Shown: positions 34,455-44,020, numbered from the stretch's first letter. The stretch is DNA of 64,000 bases from Streptomyces alboflavus (GCF_000716675.1 NZ_JNXT01000011.1:1-64000); one strand, 5' to 3'. Program-made: numbers and translations. The notes: a model not told the origin generated them from the letters alone.

Positions 34455-35425
34455 GAAACCCCCTGCTGTCGCAGTTCGGTGGCGAGTTCGTACAGACCCC
34501 CGAGGTCCAACCCGTCGGCCAGCAGGGGCAGTTCGTGCAGCGGCAGGCCGTGCTCGCCGAGCACGGCCCGCTGGGCGCCCTCCAGGGCGTACCGCTCGGC
34601 GTACTCGGCGGCCTGGGCCAGGAGCGGGTCCACGAGCCGTCCCGCGGCGCCGCGGGCCCCGCCGAGCCCCGCGGCCGCCAGGGTCTTGGCGATGGCCGTA
34701 CGGGGCGTGCGCTCCAGGCCGAGCTCAAGATCCGCCTCGTCCAGGAGGGCCGGGCGCACCATGTTCACGATGACGCGGCCGACCGGGAGGCCGGCGGCGC
34801 GCAGCTCGGCGATGCCGTCCACGGTCTCCTGGACGGGCATCTCCTCCAGGAGCGTCACCAAGTGCACGTCCGTCTCGGGGGACTTGAGGACCCGCATGAC
34901 GGCCTGCGCCTGATTGTGTATCGGCCCGATCTTGGCGAGCCCCGCCACCTCGTCGTTCACGTTGAGGAAGCGCGTGATGCGGCCCGTCGGCGGGGCGTCC
35001 ATGATCACGCAGTCGTACGCGTACCGGCCCCGCTTGTCCTTGCGGCGCACCGCCTCGCAGGCCTTGCCGGTCAGCAGGACGTCGCGCAGACCGGGCGCGA
35101 TGGTGGTCGCGAAGTCGACGGCGCCGAGCTTCTTCAGGGCGCGGCCCGCGCTGCCCAGTTTGTAGAACATCTGGAGGTAGTCCAGAAGGGCCAGTTCGGG
35201 GTCGATGGCGAGGGCGTACACCTCCCCGCCCCCCGGAGCGACGGCGATCTTCCGCTCCTCGTAGGGCAGCGCCTCTGTCTCGAAGAGCTGCGCGATGCCC
35301 TGTCTGCCCTCGACCTCCACGAGGAGGGTGCGTTTGCCCTCCGTCGCGAGGGCGAGCGCGAGGGCCGCGGCCACCGTGGTCTTGCCGGTACCGCCCTTGC
35401 CGCTGACGACCTGGAGCCTGCTCAC
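34451..35425 (-). CDS. ArsA/GET3-like ATPase (first of pair)
   Basis: 324 aa. Walker A SGKGGTGKTTVAAALALALA near the N-terminus, switch I VEVEGRQGIAQLF, switch II CVIMDAPPTGRITRFLN. It lacks the long insert of its partner. The two proteins probably form a heterodimeric ATPase; reported mycobacterial relatives affect redox and nitric-oxide sensitivity with WhiB4 nearby. First gene of the two-gene unit, divergent from the DUF4177 gene. Confidence 0.9.
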   Translation of the reverse strand: MSRLQVVSGKGGTGKTTVAAALALALATEGKRTLLVEVEGRQGIAQLFETEALPYEERKIAVAPGGGEVYALAIDPELALLDYLQMFYKLGSAGRALKKLGAVDFATTIAPGLRDVLLTGKACEAVRRKDKRGRYAYDCVIMDAPPTGRITRFLNVNDEVAGLAKIGPIHNQAQAVMRVLKSPETDVHLVTLLEEMPVQETVDGIAELRAAGLPVGRVIVNMVRPALLDEADLELGLERTPRTAIAKTLAAAGLGGARGAAGRLVDPLLAQAAEYAERYALEGAQRAVLGEHGLPLHELPLLADGLDLGGLYELATELRQQGVS

Positions 35426-35557
35426 GTATTCGAGCCTAACCAGTCGCCCGGCGGGCTACGCATGTGGCTGCCCCCCACCGGCCCCTGACCCGCCCCTTAG
35501 GGGCGCCGGACAGCGGGTGTTCGCGAGGCCCCTGGTGCCAGGCATTACAGTCGCCGT

Positions 35558-35719
35558 ATGACCAAGTGGGAATACGCAACCGTGCCGCTGCTCGTCCATG
35601 CCACGAAGCAGATTCTGGACACCTGGGGCGAGGACGGCTGGGAGCTCGTCCAGGTCGTGCCCGGGCCGAACAACCCCGAGCAGCTGGTGGCCTACCTGAA
35701 GCGGGAGAAGCAGGCATGA
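35558..35719 (+). CDS. DUF4177-like small protein
   Basis: 53 aa, starting MTKWEYATVPLLVHATKQIL with DTWGEDGWELVQVVPGP in the middle. The W-E-Y and G-W-E-L-V motifs are those of DUF4177. Function unknown, but the gene is a conserved neighbour of the ArsA-like pair (Rv3678A position in mycobacteria). Its TGA overlaps the RidA ATG (ATGA), so the two are translationally coupled. Confidence 0.85.
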   Translation: MTKWEYATVPLLVHATKQILDTWGEDGWELVQVVPGPNNPEQLVAYLKREKQA

Positions 35720-36186
35720 GCGGCGTGGTCGAGGCCCGGATCGCCGAGCTGGGCCTGGCCCTGCCCGGCGTCGTCCCGCCGCTCGCGGCGTACCGGCCGG
35801 CGATCCAGTCCGGCGTGTACGTGTACACGGCAGGACAGCTGCCCATGGTGGACGGCAAGCTGCCGGTCACCGGCAAGGTCGGCGCGGAGGTCACGCCGGA
35901 GGAGGCCAAGGACCTGGCCCGCACCTGCGCCCTGAACGCCCTCGCGGCGGTCAAGTCGGTCGCGGGCGAGCTCGACCGCATCGCGCGCGTCGTGAAGGTC
36001 ACCGGCTTCGTCGCCTCGGCCCCCGACTTCACCGGCCAGCCGACCGTCCTCAACGGCGCCAGCGAACTCCTCGGCGAGGTCCTCGGCGACAAGGGCGTGC
36101 ACGCCCGCAGCGCGGTGGGCGTGGCGGTGCTCCCGCTGGACGCGCCGGTCGAGGTCGAGATCCAGGTGGAGCTGCTGCCGCAGTAG
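35716..36186 (+). CDS. RidA-family protein (Arg retained)
   Basis: 156 aa. Typical Rid strands are GVYVYTAGQLPMVDG, VVKVTGFVASAPDF, and VHARSAVGVAVLPLDAPVEVEI. Unlike the protein at 5888-6298, the Arg of the ARSAVGVA segment is present, although the protein is longer than RidA and of the Rv3678c type (TIGR-like 'YjgH' group). Coupled to the DUF4177 gene. Confidence 0.9.
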   Translation: MSGVVEARIAELGLALPGVVPPLAAYRPAIQSGVYVYTAGQLPMVDGKLPVTGKVGAEVTPEEAKDLARTCALNALAAVKSVAGELDRIARVVKVTGFVASAPDFTGQPTVLNGASELLGEVLGDKGVHARSAVGVAVLPLDAPVEVEIQVELLPQ

Positions 36187-36274
36187 CGGGTCGGGGGCGC
36201 CGACGCGGTCGCCGTACAGGTCGGCGTACCAGAGGCCCCTCGAACATCCGCACCACACCGGATAGCCTCCGCCC

Positions 36275-37195
36275 ATGGCAAATGGGCAGTGGTACCCACC
36301 GGAGTGGCCCGACCGCGTCCGCGCCCTCGCGGCAGGCGAACTGACGCCTGCCGCGCCCCGCCGGGCGGCCACGGTCATGCTCCTGCGGGACACCGGAGAC
36401 CCCCGGGACACCGGAGGCACCGGAGACACCGGTGGCCGACCGGACACCGGCGCGGGCCCCGAGGTGCACATGCTGCGCCGCAGCACCTCGATGGCCTTCG
36501 CGGGCGGCGCCTACGCCTACCCCGGCGGCGGCGTCGACCCCCGCGACGACGACCACCACGTCCGCTGGGCGGGCCCGCCGCGCACCGCGTGGGCGGCCCG
36601 CCTCGGCGTGGGCGAGACGGCGGCCCAGGCCATCGTGTGCGCGGCCGTGCGCGAGACGTACGAGGAGGCGGGCGTCCTGCTCGCCGGGCCGACCCCGGAC
36701 ACCGTCATCGACGACACCACCGGCGACGACTGGGAGGCGGACCGCGTCGCCCTGGTGGCCCGCGACCTCTCCTTCGCCGAGTTCCTCGACCGCAGGGGCC
36801 TGGTCCTGCGCAGCGATCTGCTCGGCGCGTGGGCCCGCTGGATCACCCCGGAGTTCGAACCGCGCCGCTACGACACGTTCTTCTTCGTCGCCGTGCTCCC
36901 GGCCGGCCAGCGCACCCGCGCCGTCTCCACGGAGGCGGACCGCACCGTCTGGATCCGCCCCCGGCAGGCCGCCGAGCGCTACGACCGCGGCGAGCTCCTG
37001 ATGATGCCGCCGACCATCTCCACGCTGCGCCAGCTCGACGGCTGCGCCACCGCCGCCGACGCCCTGGCCGCCGCCGGGTCCCGCGACCTCACCCCGGTCC
37101 TGGCCAGGGCCCGCCTGGAGGACGGCGAGCTGATCCTGTCCTGGCCGGGCCACGACGAGTTCACCAAGCACATCCCGGTGGGCGGCACCGCATGA
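36275..37195 (+). CDS. NUDIX hydrolase
   Basis: 306 aa. The Nudix box appears in AAVRETYEEAGVLLAG (R-E-x2-E-E-x-G). The N-terminal strand MLRRSTSMAFAGGAYAYPGGGVD provides the usual G-x-x-x-P-G-G. An RDTGDP/RDTGGTGDTGG repeat (a GACACCGG DNA repeat near 36390-36450) sits before it. It resembles the NUDT19/RppH-distant, CoA- or acyl-type group with a long C-terminal part (GELLMMPPTISTLRQLD). Substrate not assigned. Confidence 0.88.
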   Translation: MANGQWYPPEWPDRVRALAAGELTPAAPRRAATVMLLRDTGDPRDTGGTGDTGGRPDTGAGPEVHMLRRSTSMAFAGGAYAYPGGGVDPRDDDHHVRWAGPPRTAWAARLGVGETAAQAIVCAAVRETYEEAGVLLAGPTPDTVIDDTTGDDWEADRVALVARDLSFAEFLDRRGLVLRSDLLGAWARWITPEFEPRRYDTFFFVAVLPAGQRTRAVSTEADRTVWIRPRQAAERYDRGELLMMPPTISTLRQLDGCATAADALAAAGSRDLTPVLARARLEDGELILSWPGHDEFTKHIPVGGTA

Positions 37196-37256
37196 GGCGA
37201 CCCGCCGCCGCCCCACGGCACCGCACCCACCCGGAACCGACGGGAGTCACCCCCGC

Positions 37257-38087
37257 ATGACCGAAGCAGCCGCCCTCCCCGGCCAGCCCCGCGGCGGCGT
37301 ACTCAGCGGCCCCGCCACCGCCCGCGCCGTCAACGTCCTCGCGCCCAACCCGTCGGCGATGACCCTGGACGGCACCAACACCTGGATCGTCGCGGAGCCG
37401 GATTCCGGCCTCGCGGTCGTCATCGACCCGGGCCCGCTCGACGAGGCGCACCTCGCCCACGTGATCGCGACGGCAGAGGAGCAGGGCACGCGCGTCGGAC
37501 TCACCCTGCTCACGCACGGCCACCCCGACCACGCCGAGGGCGCCGCGCGCTTCGCGGAGCTGACGGGCACCAAGGTCCGCGCCCTCGACCCGGCGCTGCG
37601 CCTCGGCGACGAGGGCCTGGCGGCGGGCGACGTGATCACGACGGGTGGCCTGGAGCTGCGCGTCGTACCGACGCCCGGGCACACCGCCGACTCCCTCTGC
37701 TTCCATCTGCCCGCCGACCGGGCCGTCCTGACGGGCGACACGATCCTCGGGCGCGGCACGACGGTCGTCGCCCACCCCGACGGCCGCCTCGGCGACTACC
37801 TGGACTCGCTGCGCCGCCTGCGCTCCCTCACCGTCGACGACGGCGTGCACACGGTGCTCCCGGGCCACGGCCCGGTCCTGGAGGACGCCCAGGGCGCCGT
37901 CGAGTTCTATCTGGCGCACCGGGCGCACCGCCTGGCCCAGGTGGAGACGGCGGTCGAGGACGGGCACGTGGCGCCGGGCGACGTGGTGGCGCACGTGTAC
38001 GCGGACGTGGACCGCTCGCTGTGGCCCGCGGCGGAGCTTTCGGTGCGGGCGCAGCTGGACTACTTGCGGGAGCACGGGCTCATCTAG
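37257..38087 (+). CDS. MBL-fold metallo-hydrolase
   Basis: 276 aa. The metal motif is TLLTHGHPDHAEGAARF (H-x-H-x-D-H), followed by VVPTPGHTADSLCF, LTGDTILGRGT and LPGHGPVL. This matches the LACTB2/glyoxalase-II-like group and the Rv3677c position in mycobacteria. The C-terminal helical HRAHRLAQVETAVED segment is typical of LACTB2-like RNA-binding or hydrolase proteins. 62 bp after the NUDIX gene and probably cotranscribed. Confidence 0.92.
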   Translation: MTEAAALPGQPRGGVLSGPATARAVNVLAPNPSAMTLDGTNTWIVAEPDSGLAVVIDPGPLDEAHLAHVIATAEEQGTRVGLTLLTHGHPDHAEGAARFAELTGTKVRALDPALRLGDEGLAAGDVITTGGLELRVVPTPGHTADSLCFHLPADRAVLTGDTILGRGTTVVAHPDGRLGDYLDSLRRLRSLTVDDGVHTVLPGHGPVLEDAQGAVEFYLAHRAHRLAQVETAVEDGHVAPGDVVAHVYADVDRSLWPAAELSVRAQLDYLREHGLI

Positions 38088-38091
38088 GGCG

Positions 38092-38185
38092 GGTCCGGCG
38101 GGTTCGGCTGGTTCGGCTGGTTCGGCTGGTTCGGCTGGTTCGGGGGGTTCGGCTGGTTCGGGGGGTTCGGCGAGTTCGGTGGGGC
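38092..38185. repeat. 9-bp tandem repeat (GGTTCGGCT)n
   Basis: About nine copies of GGTTCGGCT, the later ones changed to GGTTCGGGG, directly beyond the MBL gene stop. Likely slippage-prone; no coding value. Confidence 0.85.
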
Positions 38186-38282
38186 CGGGCGGTCGGCCGG
38201 GGTCCGTCCGGTCAGTCGTCGGTACGGCGTCGCACGGGATCAGGTCCCGGTGCGCGGCCCGACGGACGCGCCGGAGGACTCT

Positions 38283-39119
38283 CTAGTGCGCCCCGGGCCC
38301 GGCCTGTTGCGGGCGCGGGGTCTTCGCTCCGTGTACCGCCGTGTACTCCTCGGCGAGCCAGGGCCCGATCACGTCGGTGTACTCCCGCAGCGCGGCGGCG
38401 TCGGCGACCGGGTCGAGGGCCAGGGCGGCCGCCGCCCGCATCGGGTCGGCCCACTCGGGGTAGTACCGCGCGAACGCGGCCGCCATCTCCGTGAGGTCGC
38501 TGGTCCAGCCGCCCCAGCGCGGCATGACGAGCGTGAAGCCGGTGCGGACGAGGTGCCGGGAGGCGCGGCGGACCAGGGCGCGCAGGGCTTGGGGGTCGTC
38601 GGCGGCCGCGGCGGCCTGCTCGCGCCAGCGGGGCAGGAACAGGGCGAGGTCGCCGTTGGTCTCGCGGGCGAGGAGGCCGTCGGGCCGGTAGCGGGGCAGG
38701 AATTCGGCCAGGTCCTCGCCGAGCAGGGGCGTGCAGAGGCAGGCCACGAACCAGCCGAGGTCGCACGTCTCCAGGTCGCTCAGGACGGCCGTGCGGCTCG
38801 CGAGCAGGATGCCCACGCCGTCGACCTCGGTGAACTCCTTGTCGACGGCGGTGGCGACGGCGTCCGCGTCGGCGTGGTCCTCCGGCGTCGGCTCCGCGCG
38901 CAGGACGAGCAGCAGGTCGAGGTCGGAGCGGCCCGCGCGGGCGGCGCCGCGGGGCACGGAGCCGTACAGGTACGCGCTGTCGAGGCGCTTGCCGAAGGTC
39001 TCCGCGACGCGGTCGCGCGCGGCGGCGACGACGGGCCTGAACGCGTCGCCCACCCGCCCCAGCGAGCCCTCACGCTCGATGTAGCCCTGACTGTCCAGTC
39101 CCCGACTGACGGTGCCCAT
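38283..39119 (-). CDS. Nucleotidyltransferase-domain protein
   Basis: 278 aa. The DNA-polymerase-beta-like nucleotidyltransferase signature is YLYGSVPRGAARAGRSDLDLLL (G-S-x9-D-x-D). The remaining helical part (ALRALVRRASRHLVRTGFTLV) resembles the substrate-binding domain of aminoglycoside or kanamycin nucleotidyltransferases and AadA-like proteins. No resistance is claimed; many such Streptomyces proteins are uncharacterised. It is an isolated gene inserted between otherwise conserved core genes. Confidence 0.85.
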   Translation of the reverse strand: MGTVSRGLDSQGYIEREGSLGRVGDAFRPVVAAARDRVAETFGKRLDSAYLYGSVPRGAARAGRSDLDLLLVLRAEPTPEDHADADAVATAVDKEFTEVDGVGILLASRTAVLSDLETCDLGWFVACLCTPLLGEDLAEFLPRYRPDGLLARETNGDLALFLPRWREQAAAAADDPQALRALVRRASRHLVRTGFTLVMPRWGGWTSDLTEMAAAFARYYPEWADPMRAAAALALDPVADAAALREYTDVIGPWLAEEYTAVHGAKTPRPQQAGPGAH

Positions 39120-39347
39120 GGGCCCACTGTGCAGCGTGCCGGGCCCCGGGGCACGTAAATTCCGCCCTGAGGCCGCCTGGTGGCGTGGCGCGGGCGGCTG
39201 GGCTCGGGTGCTGGCGCCTCCGCAGGGGACCTCCGCAGAGCTTTCCCTGGGGACTTCCGCAGGGACTACGACGGCGGGGCCGCACCCTGACTCCAGGGGC
39301 GGCCCCGAACGCGTACGGAGCGCCGGGCCCGTACGAAAGAAACAGCG

Positions 39348-40022
39348 TCAGCGTGACCGCTTGGCCAGGCGCTCCACGTCGAGCAGGATCACCGCGCGGG
39401 CCTCCAGGCGCAGCCAGCCGCGGCCCGCGAAGTCCGCGAGGGCCTTGTTGACCGTCTCGCGGGAGGCGCCGACCAGCTGGGCCAGCTCCTCCTGGGTGAG
39501 GTCGTGCACCACGTGGATGCCTTCCTCGGACTGCACGCCGAAGCGGCGCGACAGGTCGAGCAGGGCGCGGGCCACGCGGCCGGGGACGTCGGAGAACACG
39601 AGGTCCGACATCTGGTCGTTGGTCTTGCGCAGGCGCCGGGCGACGGCGCGCAGCAGGGCGGCGGCCACCTCCGGGCGGGCGTTCAGCCAGGGCTGGAGGT
39701 CGCCGTGACCGAGGCCGAGCAGCTTGACCTCGGTGAGGGCGGAGGCCGTGGCCGTGCGCGGGCCCGGGTCGAAGAGCGAGAGCTCACCGATCAGCTCGCC
39801 GGGGCCGAGCACCGCGAGCATGTTCTCGCGGCCGTCGGGGGACGTGCGGTGGAGCTTCACCTTGCCCTCGGTGACCACGTACAGGCGGTCTCCGGGGTCG
39901 CCCTCATGGAAAAGCGCGTCCCCGCGCGCGAGCGTCACCTCACTCATGGAGGCGCGGAGCTCCGCGGCCTGCTCGTCATCGAGCGCCGCGAAGAGCGGGG
40001 CGCGCCGCAGAACGTCGTCCAC
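39348..40022 (-). CDS. crp: Crp/Fnr-family regulator (Crp)
   Basis: 224 aa. The cyclic-nucleotide-binding fold includes LARGDALFHEGDPGDRLYVVTEGKVKL and the phosphate-binding cassette LGPGELIGELSLFDPGPRTATASA. The C-terminal winged helix reads LTQEELAQLVGASRETVNKALADF. Streptomyces Crp controls germination and antibiotic production; mycobacterial Rv3676 occupies the same position between the MBL hydrolase and Nth. Divergent from nth over a 569-bp spacer. Confidence 0.95.
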   Translation of the reverse strand: MDDVLRRAPLFAALDDEQAAELRASMSEVTLARGDALFHEGDPGDRLYVVTEGKVKLHRTSPDGRENMLAVLGPGELIGELSLFDPGPRTATASALTEVKLLGLGHGDLQPWLNARPEVAAALLRAVARRLRKTNDQMSDLVFSDVPGRVARALLDLSRRFGVQSEEGIHVVHDLTQEELAQLVGASRETVNKALADFAGRGWLRLEARAVILLDVERLAKRSR

Positions 40023-40591
40023 GAGTTCTCTCCTTGTCGACCTGCATCAGGGGACCGTGCCCCCAGTTTGCCGGACGGTTCAAACAGTGTGATCAGTCAC
40101 TCAAGTCTGCCGCACTTGCGACGGGGGCAATGCGGAAGGGGGCCAATTGGGGGCCGATCCGGGGGACCGGCGACGGATACGGACGTCCGGACGTGGGTCG
40201 GACACCTGCTCCCTGGCCCGTGAGAGCACAGGCCACGGCGGCAGCGGTCACGGGCACCTCCGGCGATTCTGCTGTGGGCGAACACGCTTACGTTACCCCG
40301 AGGAACCCGACATATCGGGCGTTGGGTGGGGTGTGGGCGAGGTGTGGGCGGGGTTCGTTCGGCGTGTTGGGGGCGCGCCGGGCGTGGTGTCGGAGTGCGT
40401 GCCGGAGCGTGCTTCTCGGTGTGCTCCGCCGGGTGCGTCGACTTTCCGCCAATGGGGGCGCGGTGGGTTGGGGGGAGGTGGGGTGGTGGCCGGGGGCGTG
40501 GTGGTCGCTTCCGGTCCGCTCGATGATCTCCGGCGCGTGACAACTGCGCATCTCCCCCGTCCGTGTCAGTGACGGCCCGTACGCTGGCGCC
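40023..40591. other. crp/nth divergent control region
   Basis: 569 bp, no gene supported. The half nearest crp has a Crp-like site (separately listed) and the least GC-rich sequence (near 40270-40320, TTACGTTACCCC). The half nearest nth is G-rich without recognisable structure. Confidence 0.5.
40088..40101. promoter_or_regulatory. Candidate Crp-binding site
   Basis: TGTGATCAGTCACT, with GTGA/TCAC arms, 66 bp upstream of the crp ATG. It fits the enterobacterial core TGTGA-N-TCACA only with a shortened spacer, so a Streptomyces Crp site and autoregulation are plausible, not shown. Confidence 0.4.
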
Positions 40592-41488
40592 ATGGCGAAA
40601 CGTGGCGTGTCAGAAGGCTCCAGGGACGGAGGCGGGACGGTGCCGGAAGAGACGACGAGGGCTGCGCCGAAGACGGCGAAGAAGGCGGCCTCGGCCACCC
40701 GGATCAAAAAGCCCAAACCCCCGCAGTCCCACACCGCCCTCGTGCGCCAGGCCCGCCGCATCAACCGCGAGCTGGCCGACGTGTATCCGTACGCCCACCC
40801 GGAGCTGGACTTCGAGAACCCCTTCCAGCTCCTGGTCGCCACCGTCATGTCGGCCCAGACGACGGACCTGCGGGTGAACCAGACGACCCCGGCGCTCTTC
40901 TCCCGCTACCCCACCCCGGAGGACCTGGCCGCGGCCAACCCCGAGGAGGTCGAGGAGCTGATCCGCCCGACCGGCTTCTTCCGCGCCAAGACACGGTCGA
41001 TCATGGGCCTGTCGGCGGCGCTGCGCGACGACTTCGGCGGCGAGGTCCCCGGCCGCCTCGAGGACCTGGTCAAGCTGCCTGGCGTGGGCCGCAAGACCGC
41101 CTTCGTCGTGCTCGGCAACGCCTTCGGAGTCCCCGGCATCACCGTGGACACGCACTTCGGCCGCCTGGTGCGCCGCTGGAAGTGGACCGAGGAGACCGAC
41201 CCGGACAAGGTCGAGGCCGTCGTCGGCGGGCTGTTCCCGAAGAGCGACTGGACGATGCTCTCGCACCGCGTGATCTTCCACGGCCGCCGCATCTGCCACG
41301 CCCGCAAGCCCGCCTGCGGCGCCTGCCCGATCGCCCCCCTCTGCCCTTCGTACGGAGAGGGCGAGACGGACCCCGACAAGGCAAGGAAGCTCCTGAAGTA
41401 CGAGATGGGGGGCATGCCGGGCCAGCGGCTCAACCCCCCGCCGGACTATCCGGGCAAGGCGGCGCCGCCCCTGGGAGCCGCCGGGTGA
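40592..41488 (+). CDS. nth: Endonuclease III
   Basis: 298-aa base-excision-repair glycosylase/AP lyase. The helix-hairpin-helix [14 protein letters not shown] carries catalytic Lys168, [12 protein letters not shown] supplies Asp186, and the [4Fe-4S] cluster is [17 protein letters not shown] (C-x6-C-x2-C-x5-C). It acts on oxidised pyrimidines in DNA. A ~45-residue basic N-terminal extension ([18 protein letters not shown]) is typical of actinobacterial Nth. Followed 91 bp later by the NUDIX gene. Confidence 0.95.
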   Translation: MAKRGVSEGSRDGGGTVPEETTRAAPKTAKKAASATRIKKPKPPQSHTALVRQARRINRELADVYPYAHPELDFENPFQLLVATVMSAQTTDLRVNQTTPALFSRYPTPEDLAAANPEEVEELIRPTGFFRAKTRSIMGLSAALRDDFGGEVPGRLEDLVKLPGVGRKTAFVVLGNAFGVPGITVDTHFGRLVRRWKWTEETDPDKVEAVVGGLFPKSDWTMLSHRVIFHGRRICHARKPACGACPIAPLCPSYGEGETDPDKARKLLKYEMGGMPGQRLNPPPDYPGKAAPPLGAAG

Positions 41489-41579
41489 CCGGGCGGCCGG
41501 GAGCGCGCCCGGACGGTCCCCGGGACGAGGAACCATCAGCGGGCCGACAGGCGTTGTGCAGAGACGGACGGGGGTGCCG

Positions 41580-42425
41580 ATGACGCACGCGAGCGATACG
41601 CACACAGGCGAGAGCGATACGCACTCAGGCGAGACGGACATGAGCGACGGCCAGGACCAGGACCCGGCACGCCCCCAGGGCCCCGCGCCCGACGCCGCGC
41701 GCGCCCACGACTCCGCCCACGCCCCCGCGCGCCGCAACGGCCACCACGCCCTCACCGCCGAGGGCCTGCTCTCCGCCGAAGGACTGCCCGCGTGGCTGAC
41801 CCCCGTGCTGCGCGCCGTCGAGAGCGTCCGCCCCGACCAGCTCAGCCGCTTCCTGCCGCCGGCGAACGGCGCGGGGCGGCAGTCCGCCGTCCTCATCCTC
41901 TTCGGCGAGGGCGCCCAGGGCCCCGAGCTGCTGCTCATGGAGCGGGCCAGCTCGCTGCGCTCGCACGCGGGCCAGCCGTCGTTCCCCGGCGGCGCCCTCG
42001 ACCCGGAGGACGGCGACCCGCGCGTGGCGGGCCCGCTGCGGGCCGCGCTGCGCGAGGCCGAGGAGGAGACCGGCCTCGACCCGAGCGGCGTGCAGCTCTT
42101 CGGCGTGCTGCCGAGCCTGTTCATCCCGGTGAGCGACTTCGTCGTGACGCCGGTGCTCGGCTGGTGGCGCGCGCCGAGCCCCGTCGGCGTGGTCGACCCG
42201 GCCGAGACGGCCCGGGTGTTCACGGTCCCCGTGTCCGATCTCACGGACCCGGCGAACCGCGCGACGACGGTCCACCCGAGCGGCCACCGCGGCCCGGCGT
42301 TCCTCGTCGAGTCCGCGCTGGTCTGGGGTTTTACGGCCGGGCTCATCGACAGACTGCTGCACTACGCGGGCTGGGAGCGCCCCTGGGACCGCGGCCGCGA
42401 GGTCCCGCTCGACTGGGGCTCATGA
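41580..42425 (+). CDS. CoA pyrophosphatase-type NUDIX hydrolase
   Basis: 281 aa. The N-terminal ~75 residues are Asp/His/Ala-rich and disordered. The UPF0035/NudL signature is present: LLMERASSLRSHAGQPSFPGGA followed by AALREAEEETGLDP (Nudix box). NudL-type enzymes hydrolyse CoA to phosphopantetheine and 3',5'-ADP. The Rv3672c equivalent also lies between Nth and MarP. The start follows GGGGGTGCC. Confidence 0.9.
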   Translation: MTHASDTHTGESDTHSGETDMSDGQDQDPARPQGPAPDAARAHDSAHAPARRNGHHALTAEGLLSAEGLPAWLTPVLRAVESVRPDQLSRFLPPANGAGRQSAVLILFGEGAQGPELLLMERASSLRSHAGQPSFPGGALDPEDGDPRVAGPLRAALREAEEETGLDPSGVQLFGVLPSLFIPVSDFVVTPVLGWWRAPSPVGVVDPAETARVFTVPVSDLTDPANRATTVHPSGHRGPAFLVESALVWGFTAGLIDRLLHYAGWERPWDRGREVPLDWGS

Positions 42426-42555
42426 CAAGGTTGCGGGGACCGGGCCGACCGGGGCCCGTGAGGGTGCGTACCGCTCGCGGGGCGGGCGCGAGGGCAGTGA
42501 CGCGCGAAGACCGCGAGGCGAGGCGGGGAATGATGCGAGGCGAGGACTGAATTCC

Positions 42556-43758
42556 GTGAACGTGCTGGACATCCTGCTGCTGCTCGCCGCCGTGTGGTTC
42601 GCGATCGTCGGCTACCGCCAGGGTTTCGTCGTCGGCATCCTCTCGGTGATCGGCTTCCTCGGCGGCGGCCTCGTCGCGGTGTATCTGCTGCCGGTCATCT
42701 GGGACGCCTTCACCGACGAGGGCGCGCGGGTCAGCACGACCGCGGCCGTCGTCGCCGTGGTCGTCGTCATCGTCTGCGCCTCCGTCGGCCAGGCCTTCAC
42801 CACCCACCTGGGCAACAAGCTGCGCCGGTACATCACCTGGCAGCCCGCCAGGGCCCTGGACGCCACCGGCGGCGCGCTGGTCAACGTCGTCGCCATGCTG
42901 CTCGTCGCCTGGCTGATCGGCTCCGCCCTCGCGGGCACCACGCTGCCGACGCTCGGCAAGGAGGTGCGCAACTCCACGGTGCTGCACGGCGTCTCCCGCA
43001 CCCTGCCGAACCAGGCCGACACCTGGTTCGCCGACTTCTCCTCCGTCCTCGCGCAGAACGGCTTCCCGCAGGTCTTCAGCCCGTTCTCGAACGAGCCCAT
43101 CAAGGACGTCCAGCCCCCGGACCCCAAGCTCGTGGGCAGCAAGGTCGCGGCCGACGCCAAGCGCTCCATCGTGAAGATCAGCGGTGACGCGCACAGCTGC
43201 GGCAAGGCCCTCGAAGGCACCGGCTTCGTGTTCGCGCCGCGCCGCGTGATGACCAACGCCCACGTCGTCGGCGGCGTCGACGAGCCCAAGGTGCAGATAG
43301 GGGGCGAGGCCGAGAAGTACGACGCCAAGGTCGTGCTCTACGACTGGGAGCGCGACATCGCCGTACTGGACGTGCCGACGCTGCCTGCCCCGCCCCTGCA
43401 GTTCACCTCGCGCGACGCCCAGAGCGGCGACAGCGCGATCGTGGCGGGCTTCCCCGAGGACGGCCCCTACGACGTGCGCTCCGCGCGCGTGCGCGGCCGC
43501 ATCACGGCCAAGGGCCCCGACATCTACCACCGGGGCACGGTCCGCCGCGATGTGTACTCGCTGTACGCCACGGTCCGCCAGGGCAACTCCGGCGGCCCGC
43601 TGCTCACCCCGGACGGCAAGGTCTACGGCGTGGTGTTCGCCAAGTCGCTCGACGACCCCGACACCGGGTACGCCCTGACGGTGGACGAGGTGCGCGAGGA
43701 CATCGAGCGCGGCCGCACCGCCAACCAGGAGGTCGACAGCCAGGGGTGCGCGCTCTAG
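42556..43758 (+). CDS. MarP-like periplasmic serine protease
   Basis: 400 aa. Four hydrophobic helices (~4-22, 25-47, 60-82, 105-125) form a CvpA-type membrane domain, followed by an extracytoplasmic trypsin-like domain. The triad is His236 (NAHVVGG), Asp267 (ERDIAVLD) and Ser345 (GNSGGPLL). Cys215 (HSCGKAL) and Cys398 (QGCAL) correspond to the disulfide that controls M. tuberculosis MarP, which is needed for acid resistance. GTG start. The neighbours (NudL-like upstream, epoxide-hydrolase-like downstream) are those of the mycobacterial locus. Confidence 0.95.
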   Translation: MNVLDILLLLAAVWFAIVGYRQGFVVGILSVIGFLGGGLVAVYLLPVIWDAFTDEGARVSTTAAVVAVVVVIVCASVGQAFTTHLGNKLRRYITWQPARALDATGGALVNVVAMLLVAWLIGSALAGTTLPTLGKEVRNSTVLHGVSRTLPNQADTWFADFSSVLAQNGFPQVFSPFSNEPIKDVQPPDPKLVGSKVAADAKRSIVKISGDAHSCGKALEGTGFVFAPRRVMTNAHVVGGVDEPKVQIGGEAEKYDAKVVLYDWERDIAVLDVPTLPAPPLQFTSRDAQSGDSAIVAGFPEDGPYDVRSARVRGRITAKGPDIYHRGTVRRDVYSLYATVRQGNSGGPLLTPDGKVYGVVFAKSLDDPDTGYALTVDEVREDIERGRTANQEVDSQGCAL

Positions 43759-43822
43759 GCGCGCCCCTGGGAGGATCCCCCCCAGGGAGGATCCGCCGCG
43801 CGGGTGTGGGAGCGGGTGCGGG

Positions 43823-44020
43823 TCAGTCGCGGGTGTGCCGCAGCCGCGCGGACATCCAGCGGGCCCGGCGGCGAAGAATGCGGGGGATGCCGATGGCCTC
43901 GGCGGCAGCCGCCTCACCGGGGCGTCCCGGATCGTGCGGGCCGCCCCTCTCGTGGCCGTTCACCACGGTGGCCGTCCGGCGCTTGCGTGCTACGTCACTG
44001 TAGTCGTGCGTCCAGCCCAT
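43823..44020 (-). CDS. Small conserved-looking hypothetical protein
   Basis: 65 aa beginning MGWTHDYSDVARKRRTATVV, with a strongly basic C-terminal end (RILRRRARWMSARLRH). It fills the gap between the MarP and alpha/beta-hydrolase genes, and its frame has GC-rich third positions. No domain recognised. Short length leaves real doubt. Confidence 0.4.
   Translation of the reverse strand: MGWTHDYSDVARKRRTATVVNGHERGGPHDPGRPGEAAAAEAIGIPRILRRRARWMSARLRHTRD

Noticed and set aside
38092..38185. CRISPR-like repeats
   Set aside because: The 9-bp head-to-tail units have no spacers and no cas genes are near.
38283..39119. Antibiotic resistance gene (aminoglycoside nucleotidyltransferase)
   Set aside because: Only the general nucleotidyltransferase signature is seen; a resistance call needs substrate evidence.
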